Notes: generated by a model from the letters alone, not told the origin. Positions 16,071 to 24,875 are shown, counted from the stretch's first letter. The stretch: 64,000 bases of DNA from an uncultured Thalassolituus sp. (GCA_913061435.1 CAJXUK010000010.1:20313-84312), one strand, 5' to 3'. Made by a program: numbers and translations.

Positions 16071-18179
16071 TTATTCGGTTAGTTGCTGCGCTTGAATTGC
16101 GGTTAAAGCAATTGTGTAAACAATATCTTCAACCAATGCACCTCGTGATAAATCATTTACGGGTTTACGCAAACCTTGCAGCATTGGACCAATGCTGATT
16201 ACGTGTGCGCTACGCTGAACGGCCTTGTATGTGGTGTTGCCAGTATTCAAATCTGGGAAGATTAATACAGTTGCTTGGCCAGCCACAGGACTATCTGGGG
16301 CTTTACTTTTGGCGACAGACGCGGTTGTAGCAGCATCGTATTGCAGAGGGCCATCGATAATCAAGTCTGGACGCAATTTTTTTGCAATCTTAGTTGCTTC
16401 TTTCACTTTTTCGACGTCACTGCCTGTGCCTGATGCGCCGGTTGAGTAGCTGATCATCGCCACTTTTGGCTCAATTCCCATAGCTAATGCAGAGTCGGCA
16501 CTTTGAATGGCAATATCCGCTAATTCTTCAGCATTTGGATCTGGGTTAACGGCGCAGTCACCATACACTAATACCTGTTCGGGTAGGCACATAAAAAAGA
16601 CAGAAGAAACCAGTTTAGCACTGGGTGCTGTCTTGATCAGCTGCATCGCTGGGCGAATTGTATTCGCGGTAGTATGAATTGCCCCAGAAACCAGACCATC
16701 AACATGGTCAAGGGCAAGCATCATCGTTCCTAGTACCACGTTATCTTCTAGTTGTGCGCTGGCCATCGGTGCTGTCAGGTTTTTATGTTTACGCAGTTCT
16801 ACCATGTTGGGCACATAGTTTTCACGAATGTTTTCTGGCTCTAGTATTTCTATTCCTTCTGGCAGTTCAATGCCTTGAGCTTGCGCAACTTGCTTAATGA
16901 CTTCTTCACGACCTAATAAAATACAATGGGCTATGCCACGGTTTTGGCAGATAGTGGCGGCTTGAATGGTTCTTGGTTCTTCACCTTCTGGTAACACGAT
17001 GCGCTTAACATCATTTCTTGACCGATCAACCAATTGAAAACGGAAAGCCGCTGGGCTTAAACGTGCTCTGTGTGGAGCATTGATGGCGCTTAATAGTGCT
17101 GGTGTGTCAATGTGTTCAGATATATGCGCTCGAATAAGATCGATGCGTTGAATGTCATCTTCTGGCACTTCGGTATTAATGCCATCTAGTTGACTGGCGC
17201 ACATAAAGGTGTCGCTAGGGGTCATTAATATGGGCAAACCATTACCAAAGGCTTTTTGACACAGTGCCATGGCTTCATCACTAGGCATAATGTCGCCCGT
17301 GAGCACAAGACCCGCTAAAGGCGTGCCGTTGGTTTCTGCTAACGCACATGTCACGATAATGTCGAGGCGATCCCCAGGTGCGACAATTAATGTTCCCGCG
17401 TTAAAGCGTTCGACGAGGTTGGGCAGTGTGCGAGCACACATGGAAATTGTTTTCACGCGACGAGTTTCAATATCACCCGCATGAATTATTTTAGCGTCTA
17501 GCTGTCGGGCGATATCGAGAGTACGTGGACTAATTAAGTCTCTTTGCCAAGGAATAGCGCCTAATAAACGGCAGTTGTCTAAAACGATCTCAGGGCAGTT
17601 GGCCAGTCGTTCAGCATCAGTTTCTGCAGATTTACTGAACATGAAGTGTGATTGATTAGGAGTGCAATACTTGTTGACGATTGCGCCAATAATATTACCT
17701 TGTTTGAAGCCACCAAAAATAGGGGCGTTCATGTTTAGATCGTCTTTAATTTCGTTCAATGTCTTATTTTCGGCGCTGCTTACCAAAATAACATCGGCGT
17801 TTAGTGCTTTCGAGATTTCAGCATTTATTTTTGCCGTGTAGGGCTGGCTTCTATCGGGCACCAGGCCTTCTACAATCGTCACGTCGGTGCCTGCAGTGGC
17901 TATGTGGTGCAAGCCAACAAGGTCTTCTAAAAGGCGATCTAATTGGCCAGTACTAATTAGTTGCTGTGCCTGTTTGAGCGGCATAGGTTGCGGCGGATTA
18001 AGCGGATACATTTGCTTAACCAGTTGTGTTGAACGCTCAATATCGCCTTCTTTATAAGAGGATACAGGTTTAAAGAAAGAGGCTTTAATGCCTTGGGTGT
18101 CCAAAGCGTGCAGCAGTGCAATACTGATGCTGCTTAGGCCACTGTTAATTCCGGTTGGGGCGATAAATATATTAATCAT
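16071..18179 (-). CDS. pta: Phosphate acetyltransferase, long form
   Basis: Converts acetyl-CoA and phosphate to acetyl phosphate and CoA, reversibly, in the cytoplasm. The 702-residue protein has the three-domain plan of E. coli Pta (714 aa): an N-terminal P-loop-like domain (MINIFIAPTGINSGLSSISI), a DRTGG domain (about 215-330) and the catalytic PTA/PTB domain (about 375-695). In the last, GAIHTTANTIRPAMQLIKT and MISYSTGASGTGSDVEKV are family motifs. It overlaps ackA by eight bases, so the two are co-translated. With AckA it handles acetate overflow and sets the acetyl-phosphate level. Confidence 0.96.
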   Translation of the reverse strand: MINIFIAPTGINSGLSSISIALLHALDTQGIKASFFKPVSSYKEGDIERSTQLVKQMYPLNPPQPMPLKQAQQLISTGQLDRLLEDLVGLHHIATAGTDVTIVEGLVPDRSQPYTAKINAEISKALNADVILVSSAENKTLNEIKDDLNMNAPIFGGFKQGNIIGAIVNKYCTPNQSHFMFSKSAETDAERLANCPEIVLDNCRLLGAIPWQRDLISPRTLDIARQLDAKIIHAGDIETRRVKTISMCARTLPNLVERFNAGTLIVAPGDRLDIIVTCALAETNGTPLAGLVLTGDIMPSDEAMALCQKAFGNGLPILMTPSDTFMCASQLDGINTEVPEDDIQRIDLIRAHISEHIDTPALLSAINAPHRARLSPAAFRFQLVDRSRNDVKRIVLPEGEEPRTIQAATICQNRGIAHCILLGREEVIKQVAQAQGIELPEGIEILEPENIRENYVPNMVELRKHKNLTAPMASAQLEDNVVLGTMMLALDHVDGLVSGAIHTTANTIRPAMQLIKTAPSAKLVSSVFFMCLPEQVLVYGDCAVNPDPNAEELADIAIQSADSALAMGIEPKVAMISYSTGASGTGSDVEKVKEATKIAKKLRPDLIIDGPLQYDAATTASVAKSKAPDSPVAGQATVLIFPDLNTGNTTYKAVQRSAHVISIGPMLQGLRKPVNDLSRGALVEDIVYTIALTAIQAQQLTE

Positions 18180-19359
18180 GGTTGCATAACTCGTAGCAGT
18201 CTTGAGCGATCATAAGTTCTTCGTTGGTAGCCAATACCATGACTTTGGGGCTGTCGGTTTGGCTAATTAAGCCGTGCTGATTACCGTTGGTGCGGTTAAG
18301 CTCGGCATCGAGTGTTATTTGGGCGTTGGGCCAGAAGTCAATAATGCGTTGGCGCACAGCAGCAGCGTGTTCGCCAATGCCGCCAGTAAAGACGATTGCA
18401 TCTATGCTGGGTAAGCTGATCGACAATGCTGCAAGTTCTCTGGCAATACGGTAACAAAAAGTATTGATTGCTCGGCTGGCTAACTCGTTACCTTCTGCTT
18501 CTTCGCTCAATAGTGTGCGCATATCGTTGCTGCATTGTGACAGACCTAATAAACCACTTTTTTTGTTGAGGCTGTTCATAACATCACTGATGCTGGCATT
18601 TTCTGCGTGCATGATAAATTCAATTAATCCTGGGTCAACGCTGCCGCAGCGAGTCCCCATGATTAAACCATCGAGAGGGGTTAGCCCCATGCTGGTATCC
18701 ATGCTTTTGCCATTAACAATCGCGCTGGCGCTGCAGCCATTACCTAAATGTGCACAAAGAATATTGAGTTCGTTGGTTGGTTTGTTTAACTGTTGAGCGC
18801 AGGCTTGCACTATGTAGCGGTAACTGGTGCCATGAAAACCATATTTGCGCACACCATGATCTTGGTACCATTGCTGTGGCACTGCATACATGTAGGCGTG
18901 CTCTGGCATACTTTGATGAAAAGCAGTATCAAATACAGCCACTTGTGGAATAGCAGGTAACAATTTTTTGCAGGCGTCGATACCTTGCATGTTTACCGGA
19001 TTGTGCAAAGGCGCTAAATGGTTGAGTGATTTTAATGCCACCAAGTTGTCTTCGTTTAACAAGGTTGAAGCAGAGAATTTTTCTCCGCCGTGAACCACTC
19101 TGTGCCCAATACCTGATAAGGTTTCTAAAATATTCCACTCGGCCAATAAACTTGCTAGCTTATCTAAGGCTGCTTGGTGACCTTGATCGGTTATTGTGTC
19201 GTTACCTTTGAATTCTCCAGACCAGCTGATCACTGGTTCAACTTCATATAAGCGTTCAGCTAAACCATTGATGATAATGGTGCTGTTGCGCATGTCGAAA
19301 ATGGCAAACTTGATAGAAGAACTACCGCAATTGAGTACAAGGATGTTAGCACTGCTCAT
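18172..19359 (-). CDS. ackA: Acetate kinase
   Basis: Acetyl phosphate + ADP to acetate + ATP, reversible, cytoplasmic. The 395-residue length is typical. It opens with the phosphate-binding strand VLNCGSSSIKFAIF. GHRVVHGGE, VAVFDTAFHQSMPEHAY, KYGFHGTSYRYI (a catalytic-region His), AHLGNGCSASAIVNGKSMDT and VFTGGIGEHAAAVRQRI are the ASKHA-fold motifs in order. It is first in the ackA-pta(-acyltransferase) unit. Confidence 0.96.
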   Translation of the reverse strand: MSSANILVLNCGSSSIKFAIFDMRNSTIIINGLAERLYEVEPVISWSGEFKGNDTITDQGHQAALDKLASLLAEWNILETLSGIGHRVVHGGEKFSASTLLNEDNLVALKSLNHLAPLHNPVNMQGIDACKKLLPAIPQVAVFDTAFHQSMPEHAYMYAVPQQWYQDHGVRKYGFHGTSYRYIVQACAQQLNKPTNELNILCAHLGNGCSASAIVNGKSMDTSMGLTPLDGLIMGTRCGSVDPGLIEFIMHAENASISDVMNSLNKKSGLLGLSQCSNDMRTLLSEEAEGNELASRAINTFCYRIARELAALSISLPSIDAIVFTGGIGEHAAAVRQRIIDFWPNAQITLDAELNRTNGNQHGLISQTDSPKVMVLATNEELMIAQDCYELCNHD

Positions 19360-19382
19360 GAAAGGGCCTTAAATAAATGCTT

Positions 19383-19420
19383 AAAATAAAAAGTGCCATC
19401 TTAATGTAATTAAAATGGCA
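19383..19420 (-). terminator. Terminator downstream of the bax-like unit
   Basis: On the minus strand TGCCATTTTAA/TTAAGATGGCA pair with one mismatch around a 5-nt loop, and CTTTTTATTTT follows. It ends the leftward transcript of the Bax-like and PilZ-like genes before ackA. Confidence 0.7.
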
Positions 19421-19439
19421 AGTGTTGTGCAAGATCAAG

Positions 19440-19796
19440 TTAATTGGGCATTTTAACGAGTGAATTTTCAATTATTTGAAGAATATCTTGAACGTTGTTT
19501 TTAGCCGCTTCTGTCAGAGTATCGAAACAATATTTAAGTTCATAAAGACACTCGCTTTGATCTTTTTTTATATTAATTACTTCAGCCCTAAGTTGTTTTA
19601 AGGTATGAAACTCAGTAATTAAATGAAGTGAAACTTTTTGATTCATTTTTAACGGTTTCAGGGACGTTATTTGCAAGCCCGTTGTCGAAAAATAGTTGAT
19701 CGTAGCAGGGCAGTTTTTTAAGGCAATACCGTACCAGTGCAACGGCCTGAATGTCAGGGTTAGCTGATCATTCAGGGAGCATGAGTGGCTGCTCAT
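19440..19796 (-). CDS. Small PilZ-like domain protein
   Basis: 118 residues, soluble. The strand pattern and the segment NYFSTTGLQITSLKPLKMNQ resemble the (D/N)xSxxG strand of PilZ c-di-GMP receptors, followed by a typical loop-strand and a C-terminal helix (LTEAAKNNVQDILQIIEN). The N-terminal RxxxR that binds c-di-GMP is not visible, and the Asp/Asn of the second motif is Tyr. If it is PilZ it is a degenerate one that may not bind c-di-GMP. It overlaps the upstream Bax-like gene by four bases (ATGA). A diguanylate cyclase lies 4.5 kb away, which is only suggestive. Confidence 0.5.
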   Translation of the reverse strand: MSSHSCSLNDQLTLTFRPLHWYGIALKNCPATINYFSTTGLQITSLKPLKMNQKVSLHLITEFHTLKQLRAEVINIKKDQSECLYELKYCFDTLTEAAKNNVQDILQIIENSLVKMPN

Positions 19797-20707
19797 GATT
19801 CTTGTGTAGTGTCTTGTGCACTAGCTGGGGCATTGTCTAGGGTATCGTCTTGTACCCCTTTGTCTACAGAGCTGTTTTTGTGAGGCATTTTTGCCGCTGC
19901 TGCTGTGGTGGCATTGGGTTCGGAGTTGAAACGCCATAGTTTATTGAAACGAATCATACTTTGAATTTCTTTGACGTATTCTTCACGACGTTGTGAATAG
20001 TCAATTAAGCCATTGGCAAGATTTATTCCGCTGACGGGTTGGTTTTTATCAAGTGATTGTTGACGCAGGGTTCTTAGTAATTCGTAAGGAGGAAAGCTGT
20101 TTAGGTTACGAATATAACTTTTAACTGATCCTAGTGGGGTTTTAAATCGAGCCACCTCATGCTTAGCGCCATCATTGCGTCCTTCGGGTACTAAACCACA
20201 GCCTTTACGGAAGCACCATTGGCCAAAGAAATTATTCCCTTCAGTAGCAAAACGGCTGGTTCCCCAAGCTGATTCATTAGCTGCTTGGGCAAGGACTAAT
20301 GAAGCAGGAATGGTGTGGATTTTAACTTTAAGCAATTCAATTTGCTGTGCTGGGGATAATTTTTTGTCGACCTTGTAGCTTTTGGCTAGCTCGGCCAAAG
20401 TCTCTAGTTGCTTGTCTGTTAACTGAGTTAGATTTTGTTCTAGCGATAGCAAGGTGCTGCGTTGCTCCAGCACTTCGTTATTAGCTTGCTTAATAAGCGG
20501 GTGTAGAAAAGCAAAGAAATTGGCTTTTTTCTCGGCAACACTAATAAAAGGCTTGTTGGTTTTTGAGGCATTGGTTTCACTGTTACTTGCGCTGGCACCG
20601 TTAGCGGTTGCATTTTCTGTGTTGGCTTGGTCGCAGCCACTCAATAAAAAGACAGCTGAAAGGGATGTAGCAATTAACAAAGGTTTAAGTGAAACTAAAT
20701 GCATCAT
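19793..20707 (-). CDS. Bax-like glucosaminidase lipoprotein
   Basis: 304-residue lipoprotein with lipobox LSGC (Cys 25) and Asp at +2. Residues about 60-265 match the Bax/FlgJ-type N-acetylglucosaminidase family that cleaves peptidoglycan glycan strands. The signature is AQAANESAWGTSRFA, whose Glu is the likely catalytic acid, then NNFFGQWCFRKGCGLVPEGR. GSVKSYIRNLNSFPPYELLR and DYSQRREEYVKEIQSMIRFN follow. The flanks are low-complexity Ala/Ser/Asn/Thr linkers, as expected for a tethered periplasmic enzyme. It is translationally coupled to the PilZ-like gene. Confidence 0.86.
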   Translation of the reverse strand: MMHLVSLKPLLIATSLSAVFLLSGCDQANTENATANGASASNSETNASKTNKPFISVAEKKANFFAFLHPLIKQANNEVLEQRSTLLSLEQNLTQLTDKQLETLAELAKSYKVDKKLSPAQQIELLKVKIHTIPASLVLAQAANESAWGTSRFATEGNNFFGQWCFRKGCGLVPEGRNDGAKHEVARFKTPLGSVKSYIRNLNSFPPYELLRTLRQQSLDKNQPVSGINLANGLIDYSQRREEYVKEIQSMIRFNKLWRFNSEPNATTAAAAKMPHKNSSVDKGVQDDTLDNAPASAQDTTQES

Positions 20708-20772
20708 AGTGTTTAAGTTCTCTTATTAATAATATTTAGGTTTTAGATTTTAGGCTGCCGGTATGAATAATT

Positions 20773-20808
20773 AAAGTTAAATAGCGCTCAAGCGCAGATT
20801 TTGACTTT
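20773..20808 (-). terminator. Possible terminator after the DUF4442 gene
   Basis: A nested hairpin: GCGCT/AGCGC with a 2-nt centre inside AAAGT/ACTTT, with AT-rich filler. On the minus strand it overlaps the stop of the hotdog-protein gene. The downstream U-tract is poor. Confidence 0.35.
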
Positions 20809-21289
20809 AGTTATTGTTTTTACGTTTGCGGCGAATGTAGAGTGTTTTGTTGGCTTTTGCGACAATATCACCTTGTTCATCAACAATGGTAACAGGGTAT
20901 GTGGGTAAAAATTTCTCGCCATTGGCTGTTTTTTGTTTGATTTCTGCAAGCATCTCATCGGTCACTAAAAAGCGAGCAGAAACGGTACCCGTGCCAGGCT
21001 TGATAAAATCGATTTCAGCACTTTGATCCCACACAATGTAATCTGGGCCAAGAGAGTTCATTAATAGCAGCATGTAAAATGGGTCGATCATGGAGTACAA
21101 GCTGCCACCAAAGTGCACGCCAACATAGTTGCGGTTATACCAGCGTAAAGATAGGCTTACATCGGCTTGGCGAAAATCTTTGCTGATATAGGTTGCTTTA
21201 ACGCCGGCACCAAAATAAGGGCCATAGATGTTAATGATCCTGCGGATACCTTTGGCGGAGGCTATCCAGGCCGATATTTTTTTCATCAT
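20807..21289 (-). CDS. Hotdog-fold protein, DUF4442 (putative thioesterase)
   Basis: 160-residue protein of the DUF4442/YiiD-C-like hotdog group. The central helix segment VGVHFGGSLYSMIDPFYMLL corresponds to the acyl-CoA thioesterase hot-dog helix, and WDQSAEIDFIKPGTGTVSA is the following strand pair. The last strand reads GDIVAKANKTLYIRRKRK. It has no signal peptide. The substrate is unknown; members are annotated as possible acyl-CoA thioesterases without firm biochemistry that I can cite. It is a single gene, divergent from the exported protein gene at 21425. Confidence 0.75.
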   Translation of the reverse strand: MMKKISAWIASAKGIRRIINIYGPYFGAGVKATYISKDFRQADVSLSLRWYNRNYVGVHFGGSLYSMIDPFYMLLLMNSLGPDYIVWDQSAEIDFIKPGTGTVSARFLVTDEMLAEIKQKTANGEKFLPTYPVTIVDEQGDIVAKANKTLYIRRKRKNNN

Positions 21290-21424
21290 ATTGCTGGGGG
21301 CTCGATTGAGTTAAAGGGGTGGTTACAAAAGAAATCATTGTATCAGTGTGGGTGTGTCTGTAAACATGAGGTTTTTTTGGTGTATGATTTGCGCCGAAGC
21401 CCTTTGAAGAGAGTAGGTATTTGC

Positions 21425-22060
21425 ATGATCATTCGTTGGTGTCTAAACACTCTGCTTAGCCTATTGCTATTTTCTTTTGCGATGTCGGTTTCATTCGCGA
21501 GTGCGAGCAGCGCTCAGCCGATCTTAACCAATAATCAAGCCATTAGAATTATTGATTCTGCCTTAAAGATACAGCCATTATTTTGGCAAGGGTTTTCGGT
21601 TCCATACAGTATTGAAAGGGCCAGTCGTCACCCAGATGCAAGCATGCTTGAGGTGTTGTTCAATCATGGCTTGTTAACCCGTAGCAAAGAAACAAAGGTG
21701 GTGGAAATCGCTAACAGTAACCGTAAGCGAATTGCTTTGAATTACCGTTATGATTTTAGAGATCAGCAAACGGGTGCATTGTTTCAATCACAAGGGGGCT
21801 TTTATTATGGTCATGGCCGCTTAAAGAATATTTTAAAGCTATCTAAGCCCTATTTAATAGACGGTGATTATTATGCAGAGGCTTATATTCAATGGTATGT
21901 CGCTGATTTGCAGGATTGGGTAGATGCCCCAGCGTTTGACACAGAACGTTTACTAAGACGCAGTTTAGAATCAACTCAAAAACCTTTCGAAAAACGTGTT
22001 TTTCTTCAACATAATGGTGATAGCTGGGGTTTTTGGAAAGGCTCACCCGCTGCACTTTAA
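21425..22060 (+). CDS. Exported hypothetical protein, 211 aa
   Basis: I do not recognise the family. The product has a clear signal peptide (IIRWCLNTLLSLLLFSFAMS, cleavage near SFASA). The mature part is about 185 residues, probably mixed alpha/beta, with aromatic motifs YYGHGRLKNILKLSKPYLID, YYAEAYIQWYVADLQDWVDA and the end GDSWGFWKGSPAAL. I chose the ATG at 21425 because the reading frame extends 86 codons upstream but that part overlaps the divergent DUF4442 gene and its promoter. It is convergent with hemN. Function is unknown. Confidence 0.68.
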   Translation: MIIRWCLNTLLSLLLFSFAMSVSFASASSAQPILTNNQAIRIIDSALKIQPLFWQGFSVPYSIERASRHPDASMLEVLFNHGLLTRSKETKVVEIANSNRKRIALNYRYDFRDQQTGALFQSQGGFYYGHGRLKNILKLSKPYLIDGDYYAEAYIQWYVADLQDWVDAPAFDTERLLRRSLESTQKPFEKRVFLQHNGDSWGFWKGSPAAL

Positions 22061-22118
22061 TTATCAAAACGTCATTGATGTTTAAAGGCAGCGGCTTGTT
22101 TACCATGAAAGGGTTGCT

Positions 22119-23537
22119 TTATATCGCCTTTGAAAAACGCGGGCGGTTATTGTTAGCATCGGCGCTAGCAGAATAAGTTTGTAAAATGTTGGCGTTTAAA
22201 TACGTATCAAACACCATGCATGCATTACGCACTAATAAGCGTCCCTTTTCTGTAATATGAATCCCTTTCTCGTCTCTAATTAACAACTCGTCCTCAATCA
22301 TGGGGGTGAGTTTTTCTAGTTCATTAGAAAAATAGTTGCGGCTATCTATATCGAACTCTTGGTCTAGGTCGTTAAACACCATACGATCATGACACAGCAA
22401 TTCCATAATAACTTGGCGACGTATCAAATCGTCTTTGTTTGTCTCTATCAGTTTTACATTGGGTAGGCGTTGTTCTTGTATAGCATTTTCATAGGCGGTC
22501 ATGTCTGGGCTATTTTGCAAGTAGCAATCGCTTATTTGACTAATAGATGAAACACCAAAACCAATTAAGTCACATTCGCCGTGAGTGGTATATCCCTGAA
22601 AATTACGATGCAGTTGTTTATCGGCTTGTGCTCGCGATAACTCATCATCGGGCTTAGCAAAGTGATCCATGCCTACGTAATGATAACCTTCGCGGGTAAG
22701 TGTTGTTATGCAGTTACCTAAAATAGCCAGTTTTTCTTCTGGAGAAGGTAGGTCTTCTTCGTTTATGCGGCGCTGAGGCTTAAAACGTTCGGGCAGGTGT
22801 GCGTAGTTGAATATCGATAGACGATCTGGTGACATGTCGATAATAACATCAAGGGTTTCAGCAAATGTTTGTTGGTTTTGGTGTGGCAATCCGTAAATTA
22901 AGTCGATGTTGATTGAACGGAAGCCGAGCTCACGTGCTTCGCTCATAACTTGGCGAATCATGCTCTCTGGTTGGATGCGGTTAACGGCTTTTTGTACTAT
23001 TTCGTTCAAATCCTGTACGCCAAAACTGGTGCGGTTAAAGCCTAATTTTCGCAAATGTTTTAACGTAGTGGGGCGAACTTCTCTGGGGTCGATTTCTATG
23101 GAGTAGTCGGCGCTTTTGGCGGTGCTGAATTTAAAGCGTTTACGTAAATGAGCCATTAAATCGGTCATTTGTTCATCCGATAAAAACGTCGGTGTACCAC
23201 CGCCCCAATGCATTTGTTCAACAATTGGGTGTCCTTGCAGTAATTCAGCTTTTTTATCAATTTCTGCTTTTAATAGCTCCAGGTAAGGTTCCGATTTAGA
23301 ACGGTCTCTGGTAACTATTTTGTTGCACCCACAGTAGTAGCAAACGTGTGCACAAAATGGAATGTGTAAATATAAAGAAAGCGGTACATTGGGGTCGCGC
23401 TGACTTAGCAAATCTTTTTCTGCTTGATCATTTTCGACAACTTTAAATTCAACTGCTGTCGGGTAAGAGGTGTAGCGAGGGCCCGAACGATTGTAACGTT
23501 GAATGAGTTCGGGATCCCAGTATAATTTTTCTGTCAT
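22119..23537 (-). CDS. hemN: Oxygen-independent coproporphyrinogen III oxidase
   Basis: Radical-SAM enzyme that oxidatively decarboxylates coproporphyrinogen III to protoporphyrinogen IX in heme synthesis without oxygen. The 472-residue length matches HemN. The cluster motif is C62-AHV-C66-YY-C69-G-C71 (HIPFCAHVCYYCGCNK), as in E. coli. MHWGGGTPTFL, SIEIDPREV and FGVQDLNEIVQKAVNRIQ follow. I chose the ATG at MTEKLYWDPE; the frame runs 42 codons further upstream but that part does not look like HemN. An FNR-like site lies 113 bases upstream. The heme made here can feed the ccm-dependent cytochromes encoded nearby. Confidence 0.95.
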   Translation of the reverse strand: MTEKLYWDPELIQRYNRSGPRYTSYPTAVEFKVVENDQAEKDLLSQRDPNVPLSLYLHIPFCAHVCYYCGCNKIVTRDRSKSEPYLELLKAEIDKKAELLQGHPIVEQMHWGGGTPTFLSDEQMTDLMAHLRKRFKFSTAKSADYSIEIDPREVRPTTLKHLRKLGFNRTSFGVQDLNEIVQKAVNRIQPESMIRQVMSEARELGFRSINIDLIYGLPHQNQQTFAETLDVIIDMSPDRLSIFNYAHLPERFKPQRRINEEDLPSPEEKLAILGNCITTLTREGYHYVGMDHFAKPDDELSRAQADKQLHRNFQGYTTHGECDLIGFGVSSISQISDCYLQNSPDMTAYENAIQEQRLPNVKLIETNKDDLIRRQVIMELLCHDRMVFNDLDQEFDIDSRNYFSNELEKLTPMIEDELLIRDEKGIHITEKGRLLVRNACMVFDTYLNANILQTYSASADANNNRPRFSKAI

Positions 23538-23649
23538 GAGAATTCTTCTAGTCACTAATGTGTGTCCATTTAACTGGAACAGCATTAACAGGTTGGCTGT
23601 GAGGTTGTCTTTAATGGCGACTATTTTAGTTGTTGTGTGCTTTGAATAC

Positions 23650-23663
23650 TTGTCTTGAATCAA
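23650..23663 (-). promoter_or_regulatory. FNR/ANR-like site upstream of hemN
   Basis: TTGTCTTGAATCAA matches the FNR consensus TTGAT-N4-ATCAA at 8 of 10 fixed positions, with a perfect right half. Regulation of hemN by FNR/ANR is established in other gammaproteobacteria. Here it is a sequence match only. Confidence 0.4.
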
Positions 23664-23827
23664 GTTTATGAAGTTCAGCGTTATTTTGAATGGCTTTTGC
23701 TCGAATTTTTTAATGATTTTGTATTGGACTCATATTGGTTTCGTATTGGTTTTTCATGGTTTTCTTACTGTTTTTTAACAAATCAGCACTTTTTTACGTT
23801 TTTTTTGAGCAAAGGTGTCAAAGACTC

Positions 23828-23856
23828 TTGATTTTGTCATCAGACGGTCGTTTGAT
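23828..23856 (+). promoter_or_regulatory. tetR promoter with overlapping palindromic operator
   Basis: TTGATT, a 17-bp spacer and TTTGAT form a sigma70-like promoter. The palindrome TCAGACG-GT-CGTTTGA (23840-23855; one mismatch) fills the spacer and enters the -10. This is the geometry of an autorepressed TetR gene; the regulator begins at 23899. Confidence 0.55.
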
Positions 23857-23898
23857 AGTTGAACTTTAAGAATAAAAATAAAAAACCAAGGGGCATGC

Positions 23899-24564
23899 AT
23901 GCCAAAAAAGCCATTTACTCCGGAAGAAATTACTGCACAGCGTCAACGTATTATGAACAGTGCATCACAAGTGATGGCCGAAGTTGGGTTTCATCATTTA
24001 TCCATGCGCAAATTGGCGAATCAGTTAGGTATGACAGCCAGTAATATTTATAATTATTTCCCGAATAAAGAAGTGTTATTTATTCATACTCGCTTGCGTG
24101 GCTTTGAGATGTTTTTTAATGACACCAACGAGCAAATGGGTGGGGTTCTCAATGCTCAGCAAGCGCTGCAGCAGTTTGCTCGCTCCGTTATCGGCTTTGC
24201 ACAGTCGAATCCGGGTTATTATCAATTAATGTTTCAACCACCCTTATCAAATTTAGCCGATGTGGATCACCATGATCAAGAATTGGAAATGCAGCTGGCG
24301 CGGTTAATTGATGAGTGGCAGTGCCATTTGCTAACACTTCTTGTTGATGCGATTCCAGCCTTAGCAGAACAAAGTGAAAATAGGCAAAAGCAGTTAGCGT
24401 TATTTTTTACAGCCTCTTTGCATGGCTTGGTCGACACTTATCATTATCAAACGTTAACAACTTTAATGGCTTCGGTCGATTTGATTCCAGAAGATGTGGT
24501 AGAGCATCATATTGATTGGTTATTAAGTGCGGTAGCTGTGCAGTCTGAACAAGCTTTGCAATAG
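23899..24564 (+). CDS. TetR-family regulator with WHG-type C-terminal domain
   Basis: 221-residue regulator. The HTH is RIMNSASQVMAEVGFHHLSM with LANQLGMTASNIYNYFPNKE. The C-terminal ligand domain (about 85-205) contains FAQSNPGYYQLMFQPP, typical of the TetR_C_33/WHG-like subgroup. An alternative reading frame in the same region is a shadow. The neighbours are hemN (divergent) and the flagellar-type genes (convergent), so the target is unclear; the palindrome at 23840-23855 suggests autoregulation. Confidence 0.87.
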   Translation: MPKKPFTPEEITAQRQRIMNSASQVMAEVGFHHLSMRKLANQLGMTASNIYNYFPNKEVLFIHTRLRGFEMFFNDTNEQMGGVLNAQQALQQFARSVIGFAQSNPGYYQLMFQPPLSNLADVDHHDQELEMQLARLIDEWQCHLLTLLVDAIPALAEQSENRQKQLALFFTASLHGLVDTYHYQTLTTLMASVDLIPEDVVEHHIDWLLSAVAVQSEQALQ

Positions 24565-24572
24565 TTGAAATA

Positions 24573-24875
24573 TTAAGGCTGTGTTGGCGGCTCTTTGCCT
24601 TCTAGCTGATAAACAAAAGCTAATATCTCTGCAATGGTTAAATACAGTGCTTGTGGTATTTCATCGCCTAGGTCTAACTGGCTTAACCATTGAGTCAGTT
24701 CAGCATTTTCATAAATAGGCACTTTTGCTTGTACCGCTAGCTGTATAATCGCTTGTGCTAATTCATCATTTCCTTTCGCCGACACCGTGGGTGCGCGATC
24801 GCCGTCGTAGCTTAGTGCAATTGCTTTGCTAGCGTTTAATAGGCTAGCGGGTAGTTCTTGCTCATGTTTTTTCAT
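24573..24875 (-). CDS. FlhB C-terminal-like protein (FlhB2)
   Basis: 100-residue protein matching only the cytoplasmic tail of FlhB, the export-apparatus switch protein. ALSYDGDRAPTVSAKGNDEL resembles the region around the FlhB NPTH autocleavage site, but NPTH itself is absent. KVPIYENAELTQWLSQLDLG matches the rest of the FlhB/EscU C-terminal fold. Such free-standing tails occur next to fliK-like genes in many gammaproteobacteria. It overlaps the fliK-like gene by four bases (ATGA). A role in tuning the export switch is inferred from family and context. Confidence 0.82.
   Translation of the reverse strand: MKKHEQELPASLLNASKAIALSYDGDRAPTVSAKGNDELAQAIIQLAVQAKVPIYENAELTQWLSQLDLGDEIPQALYLTIAEILAFVYQLEGKEPPTQP

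Larger units (their letters stand above)
23538..23898. other. 361-bp intergenic region between hemN and tetR
   Basis: AT-rich divergent promoter region with long T-tracts. It holds an FNR-like site (23650-23663) and, at the right end, a promoter overlapped by a near-perfect palindrome (23828-23856). I see no small ORF with a convincing ribosome-binding site and no RNA gene. Confidence 0.6.

Noticed and set aside
21167..21424. 86-codon N-terminal extension of the exported protein at 21425
   Set aside because: It overlaps the divergent DUF4442 gene and would bury a clear signal peptide in the middle of the protein.
23538..23663. 42-codon N-terminal extension of HemN
   Set aside because: Not HemN-like; the ATG at 23537 gives the normal length and puts the FNR-like site upstream rather than in the gene.
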